A stretch of 64,000 bases of DNA from Sisyra terminalis (taxonomy: Eukaryota > Arthropoda > Insecta > Neuroptera > Sisyridae): contig OY292276.1 in the NCBI GenBank assembly GCA_958496175.1, positions 24,570,001 to 24,634,000 of the forward strand, in the 5' to 3' direction. The position numbers and the translations under genes are program-made. Shown in pieces: positions 59,801 to 64,000 of this stretch (position 1 is its first letter; each line of letters opens with the position of its first letter). The notes under the pieces are model-generated. The model had not been told where the DNA came from, did no database searches, and saw only the letters and a program-made list of their open reading frames with translations.

Positions 59801-60490
59801 TAATCTCAAAATTATATTACAAACTACCTATTTGCCTTTAAGACCTATTCGAGCCCTGCAGAAAACGATTCTTTGACTAACGTTTCCTTTAGTTGAAATT
59901 TTCAAAAAAAAAAAATAGACTTTATGTTTAAGAGATCTTTTTTATCACTACTATAACTTTTAAAAAGCGATACACTAAATTATATTAGAAGAAATTAAAA
60001 ATAAATCCTGGGTCTTTAAATATTTACTACAATGTTTCATAGGTTATCAAACCAGCTGTATACAGCATAATATCATAAAATAATTTATAAATATATAGCG
60101 ATCTTAAATTTTCTTTTGAAGAAAGTTGTACAGTTGGTTTGATAGTATGTAGGTGCATTGATTTTTTTTAAAAATAACTAAAAACTATCCTTTCTTTTAG
60201 ATATTTCTACAAAAATGTTTCAAGCACCATCCGGACCAGCATTGTCGACTCGTTCACTCTTTTACGGAGGCAATAAACCAAAGAAAAATGTTCGTTTCAA
60301 AAATGAAGTAGTTATCATATATTATACGGCTGAAAGTATACAAGCTGTTCAAAATGGATCATTTATTGCGACGACTGTTGAGCCATTAAAGTTAGCTTTA
60401 CAACAGCAACAACGAAATCGAGAATTGCGAAATAAGCATGCCTATGCCCGTACCATGTTTCCAACTTCGTTTTCGTTTGGAGCGTTTTAG
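56810..60490 (+). CDS. Unknown protein with candidate PP1-docking motif (415 aa)
   Basis: I do not recognise this protein as a named family. Seven exons, 56810-56864, 56930-57042, 57105-57290, 57351-57521, 57577-57870, 57936-58074 and 60201-60490, join in frame (1248 nt) with GT/AG borders. It begins MPRKFPKDDNEQLKRTNP. Scattered cysteines (QCNCV, SKCRL, KRCFGK, SCDSCKKKS) sit in a basic, low-complexity background. The middle (about 175-260) is Asn/Ser-rich and followed by RKKKKHKWEMRGKNKMKQ. The last exon is the most protein-like: KPKKNVRFKNEVVIIYY at about 345-361, then a helix-prone EPLKLALQQQQRNREL. KNVRF fits the RVxF consensus for binding protein phosphatase 1. The intracellular location is inferred; no signal peptide or membrane segment is seen. 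The exon 5 donor CCA|GTGAAA is weak, and read-through adds VKKSILF and a stop. Confidence 0.75.
58605..58775. mobile_element. Near-palindromic MITE (TGGCAACG family), copy 5
   Basis: TTGTATTTTCTACTTTGTTT, then TAATTTTATTCGCAAATAAA on the left is inverse to CGCGAGCTAAATTAAAAGCA, then AAATGGAACGTAGCCAAATA on the right. The internal GTCATAATGAAAATTTAGCC matches copies 1 and 4 in reverse. Confidence 0.78.
59130..59280 (+). repeat. Interspersed repeat ending GCAAAATCGCACGCTA
   Basis: The second copy of the repeat at 8031-8220, sharing the same motif order (AGAGTACATTTTTAAG, TTTAAAAATATTTGACTTTT, GATGAAAATAGGG, CGGTCCCGGACGGCAAAATC). Confidence 0.65.
59309..59472 (-). repeat. tRNA-derived SINE
   Basis: On the minus strand: box B GGGTTCGATCCTCGTATCGA, then GCAAATTTTCAATATTTCCC, then AAACCTAGAGTCGCTAAAAA. 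The head is degraded (GAGCTAGTAGTCTAGGCCCT). Confidence 0.85.
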
Positions 60491-60531
60491 TGAAATTGTT
60501 ATGATTTTCGTCTTTTCAATATTGAAATTAT

Positions 60532-60537
60532 AATAAA
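60532..60537 (+). terminator. Poly(A) signal AATAAA of the 415-aa gene
   Basis: AATAAA 42 nt after the TAG stop, followed by AT-rich sequence. Confidence 0.7.
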
Positions 60538-60954
60538 CTTTAAAAAAATATATAATTTGATATATTCATTAACTCTAGGAATAGTTACTTTCGATAGAGA
60601 ACCAAATTTATATAAAATAATCAAATTATGTATGTGAAAACTTTGAAGTACGCATATACTATATATAAAGTTGATTAATGGAAAGTAAAATCATTTACAA
60701 TAGTTTGTTAAAAATGACTTTTAAATTGCTATTTTCTATGGATAATTTTTATTTATGTACTTAATACGTATTTTTTATCAACGCAATAATGATAATGTGG
60801 TCGTCTGATTATTCGTTGAATCATACACCTGCCATAATTTTTTTTTTTTTTTAGATTAAATAATTCATTTTCATAAAAATTTAAAATGACTAATAATAGA
60901 AAGATATTTCATAAAATATTTTTTTATAAAAAAAATAATACAATACTGATTTTA
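60538..60954. other. Convergent intergenic spacer
   Basis: A tail-to-tail spacer between the 415-aa gene and METTL22, with only 464 bp between the two stop codons. It has a poly-T run at about 60839-60853. No gene is seen. Confidence 0.6.
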
Positions 60955-62377
60955 TTATTCAGACCAAACTTTCCACAGCACTAGATGTTTTACTCGATCA
61001 TATTTGAAAAATTGTGGAAAATTAATATCTAATTGCTCTGATTTCCAATTCTTTGAGCAGTTTCTACCTAACATTTCCGATAGTCGTAGTTGAAAGTGTT
61101 CATAGCATGGAGCAACCGAATCCAAATCAGATATCGTAAAAACATATCTCTTTTCCAGTGCAATGAAAATTTCCTTTCTTCTTGAACTAGCTAAAATCCT
61201 TTCTAGAGATTGAATAAATGCATCGGTTATATCGTTATCGTAGATTACTGTAATACAAAGATTATTCCAACTGGAACGTTAATTTGTAGATTGGTTGAAA
61301 TTAGAATTACCATCAGCTGCTAGGACAATATCAACATTTTCCATCAAATCCTCCAAGTCTTTTGACCAAGTTTTCTCAAAAAAATCGAATTTGAGCACCG
61401 AATATTTTGCCTTGATTTGACTTTGATTTCTTTGAAAATTAGATGAGATCAACTCTAAGATTCCTCCTTCATCAATATCTGCATTAAAAAATTCAAATGA
61501 ATGATCCAAAGCATTGCTTTTTCCGTTTTTTTTACCTGTACAAATTACTTGTGAACACAGTTTTGATGCTACAATGCTTGTCAATCCTACCCCAGACCCT
61601 AATTCTAAAAGCGTTTTATTTTCGAGCTTATCTCCGAAACTTAAAATAAAATCACTCAACAATAAAGCTCCACGCCAAATTTGTAGACCAACAAGTTTTA
61701 AGTTTGTTGATGAACTGTGAGCTGAAATGTCATTAATTCCATTATTACATTTATTTGTGGGTAACTTTAATTTTGTACCAATTTCAATGGAAGATTGCGA
61801 AGAAGAATCGGATTTTCGGGAAACTATAAGATCTCCGTCTTCATCGTATAGTGGATAGGTGTAATAAAACCGAGATATTCTTTCTGTAATACAATAAAAA
61901 ATCAAATTAATGATAAAAACGAGACGAAGACGAATATTTTTAAAAATAAAACAATTAAATTTTGGTGTCGAGGTTGTTAATGGAATTGACTTTATTACAT
62001 TAGTATTGTAAAGAGCTTAAATGAAAAATTATTAACGATTTTATTTTTTACAATCCTGACAATGAACATATTGAATTACCCAGGGTTGGATTAACCATGC
62101 ATGGAACCCATAATACTTTAGTATTGTTAAACATTGATAATTTTCGTCAGGTGTTAATCTTAATTTCTAATTGTATTAACGACTTTAAAGTAATTTATTT
62201 ATCTTAAATTCCAAAATATTTAATCCTTAGATTTATCTTTTTAAAACAACTGCATATATTAATGAAATATTAGGTAAAAAAAAATATGAAAAGCTTACGT
62301 TCGGAATCCTTCGAAAGACAGCTTGATTGATATTCCTTTTCGTTATAGATTTCTGAACTAACGTTATAAGTTGACAT
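60955..62377 (-). CDS. METTL22: METTL22-type protein methyltransferase
   Basis: A seven-beta-strand SAM-dependent methyltransferase of the METTL21/22 lysine-methyltransferase group. Human METTL22 methylates the chaperone-like nuclear protein KIN17 (family knowledge). Four minus-strand exons, 62377-62299, 61883-61536, 61478-61311 and 61247-60955, give 888 nt and 295 aa (human about 404). LVGLQIWRGALLLSDFIL (about 90-107) matches the family signature 'VGKQVWRGALLLADYIL'. LLELGSGVGLTSIVAS (118-133) is motif I for SAM. VICTDIDEGG follows after removal of a 57-nt intron, restoring the acidic residue after strand beta-2. VLAADVIYDNDITDAF matches 'AAEVFYDDDLTDA', and FIALEKRYVFTISDLD matches the later part. 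The ATG directly follows an AG acceptor (TTTTTTAG|ATG), suggesting an upstream non-coding exon. A minus-strand AATAAA overlaps the stop. The first 26 residues are not conserved-looking. Confidence 0.93.
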
Positions 62378-62834
62378 CTAAAAAATATTGAACAATAAAT
62401 TTACAAATCAATTTAGTTTATATACTAAAATATTACTTTAGTAGACGAGAAAGCCGATTGAATCACTATATGAACTTATAATCTGAATGAAAATTTAAAC
62501 GAAACATTGATGCGATGATTAAATATATTTTCATGTAGATACAATTCTGAATGCGAGAAAATTGGCTTGAAAATAGATTCTACATCAACCTTGAATATAA
62601 AATAGTTAATGGTCTCAAGAACAAATTATGAAATTTTTACAGTTTGAAAAGAGATACTCATCAATAATAAATTAACATATTTAAAAGAAATTAAAAAGGA
62701 GATTATAGCAAACTTTAATTTCATTATTGTTTTTTTTTATATTTATTCAATATTTTTACTTCACACATAGGACACATTTGTAGATATAATTACATTTAGG
62801 AATTTATTCATAATAAAATACAATATTCAATATT

Positions 62835-63005
62835 TTTTTAATTATTATTTACCGTCACTTTATAACTACCAAGGTCTTTATCGTCTTTAGGATTAGTTAA
62901 ATCGGTAAATCGAGGAATATTGAAAATTGGCTCTATGCTAGATTCGATCCCAACACCTACCAGTTTTGGAGTAGTAACCTTGACCACTCGGCTACTAGTA
63001 GGCTA
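62835..63005 (-). repeat. tRNA-derived SINE (full length)
   Basis: On the minus strand: GCCTACTAGTAGCCGAGTGG, then TCAAGGTTACTACTCCAAAA, then GTAGGTGTTGGGATCGAATC (box B), then TTCAATATTCCTCGATTTAC and AAAGTGACGGTAAATAATAA. One of the best-preserved full copies. Confidence 0.88.
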
Positions 63006-63152
63006 ATTTCAAATATTAATTAATAAATTTTCCTAAAATTTTCCTAAAGTTTAATTTGTCTAAAGTTAGCTATTATAATTTTAGAAACGCAAAAATAATA
63101 ATGTACATTTTCCGATTGTTATCTCAATATTGACTAAAAAACTTTTTTATAA

Positions 63153-63330
63153 ACCAACTGGTAAACGAGTGGTCTAATGAGTTAGGCTAAGTAGTCGTTT
63201 CGATATTGATAGGAATCTCTCTCTTTCTCATATCGAGCGAATCAGTATTTTTTGGTGTTCGGGTTTTTATTAACCCTAGAGTCGCTATAAAGACGCTGAT
63301 GTTAATAAAACGATGGTAAATAATCGTCAA
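63153..63330 (+). repeat. tRNA-derived SINE
   Basis: The head is TGGTAAACGAGTGGTCTAAT. The body continues ATATCGAGCGAATCAGTATT, then TTTTATTAACCCTAGAGTCG, then AAACGATGGTAAATAATCGT. Box B is altered (TAGGAATC). Confidence 0.8.
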
Positions 63331-64000
63331 TAAAGAAGAAAAAAAAATTCAGCTTCATAATATATAACAGTTTTATGGTCAGAGTAGGTAGTCCATATTC
63401 TTTTAAAAAAAATGACTTTCAACTAAAGCTAGTGAAACCGTTCTTTGAATAATTTTAACAATTAGTTGATATAAAAGTGAATGCCAGAAAAACTAATAAG
63501 CATTAAGAAGGTAATGTAACAGAAAAGGTCAAAGATAACATCATACGAATTTTGTTCTCTTAGATTGGATATTTTCACCTATGGATAAAGAGACCATATC
63601 CTTACGATAATTAATCAATTCATAAAAATTTATCTCTCAATTAAATCCTATACATTTATCTTGTACATATCACTATAATTCTTAGAAGAAAACAGACATG
63701 TTTTTTCTCTTCTACGGATAAAAATTTATCTCGAAGATAAATGGCACTGTATAGATGTGAAAATATCGTCCTTTAAAAGCCTTTAGGTGGGTTACTCAAC
63801 CTGTTGTTAAAATTATTCAAAAAACGGTTTCAAAATCCTTACTTATAAAGTTTTAAGTCATCTTTACGGGGGTACCTATTGCATAAGCAAAACTCCTAAT
63901 AAAACATGTGGTTTAATTAAACAATTTATATTAGCAAATGATCTTTTTACATTATAATCCTAAGTACCTACTTTTTACTTTCAAAAATAATATTTTATAT

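Larger units (their letters stand above)
58075..60200 (+). other. Intron 6 of the 415-aa gene
   Basis: The 2.1-kb intron holds the TGGCAACG MITE (58605-58775), the GCACGCTA repeat (59130-59280) and a SINE (59309-59472, minus). All other introns of this gene are 53-65 nt. Confidence 0.75.
62378..64000. other. Region upstream of METTL22
   Basis: Holds the likely METTL22 promoter and 5' non-coding exon (not delimited) plus two SINEs in opposite orientation. No coding region was recognised up to the window end. Confidence 0.45.

Noticed and set aside
61279..61905. A single 208-codon minus-strand frame as the METTL22 protein
   Set aside because: It reads through a 57-nt intron and two exon borders. 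The spliced four-exon model restores conserved family sequence on both sides.
1..64000. CRISPR arrays, bacterial operons or phage-like modules
   Set aside because: None seen. Repeats are dispersed transposons, and the genes have spliceosomal introns.

Overview
The window is nuclear DNA of an animal, most likely an insect. It is very AT-rich, and its genes are split by introns with GT/AG ends. It carries a canonical metazoan tRNA-Lys(CTT) and many short DNA transposons, tRNA-derived SINEs and mariner, Tc1, pogo and hAT relics. The order cannot be fixed from sequence alone. I read it as ordinary eukaryotic chromosome sequence; nothing looks bacterial or viral. I did not find a convincing new multi-gene system.

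Layout. From 1 to about 23 kb the window is gene-poor: repeats, transposon relics, one GC-rich block (12.34-12.87 kb) and the tRNA-Lys gene (16.15-16.23 kb, minus). From 23.2 to 29.4 kb lies a complete six-exon glutathione synthetase gene (minus, 498 aa). From 29.4 to 37.9 kb is another gene-poor stretch with a Tc1-like deletion derivative (33.04-33.70 kb), an isolated CpG-rich promoter-like island (34.65-34.97 kb) and a hAT relic (36.05-36.92 kb). From 37.9 to 50.9 kb is a complete PIAS-type SUMO E3 ligase gene (minus; Su(var)2-10 orthologue) with two phase-compatible alternative last exons. Divergent from it, across about 840 bp, is a lysine-rich gene of unknown function (51.7-56.0 kb, plus, 246 aa). 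A second unknown gene follows (56.8-60.5 kb, plus, 415 aa) with a candidate PP1-docking motif. Converging on that is a METTL22-type methyltransferase gene (60.96-62.38 kb, minus, 295 aa). The last 1.6 kb holds two SINEs.

All five gene models were assembled by hand. Each closes in frame across every splice junction, which is strong internal support. The genes look like independent housekeeping or regulatory genes. PIAS and the 246-aa gene may share a bidirectional promoter, and the 415-aa gene and METTL22 share a short tail-to-tail spacer.

The most informative observations are: (i) the two alternative PIAS C-termini; (ii) a SINE split by a hAT MITE whose perfect 8-bp target duplication lets the empty site be read directly; (iii) several complete MITEs with TIRs and target duplications (hAT, Harbinger-like, Mutator-like); (iv) a snap-back mariner and foldback elements; (v) the unexplained CpG-rich island at 34.65-34.97 kb.
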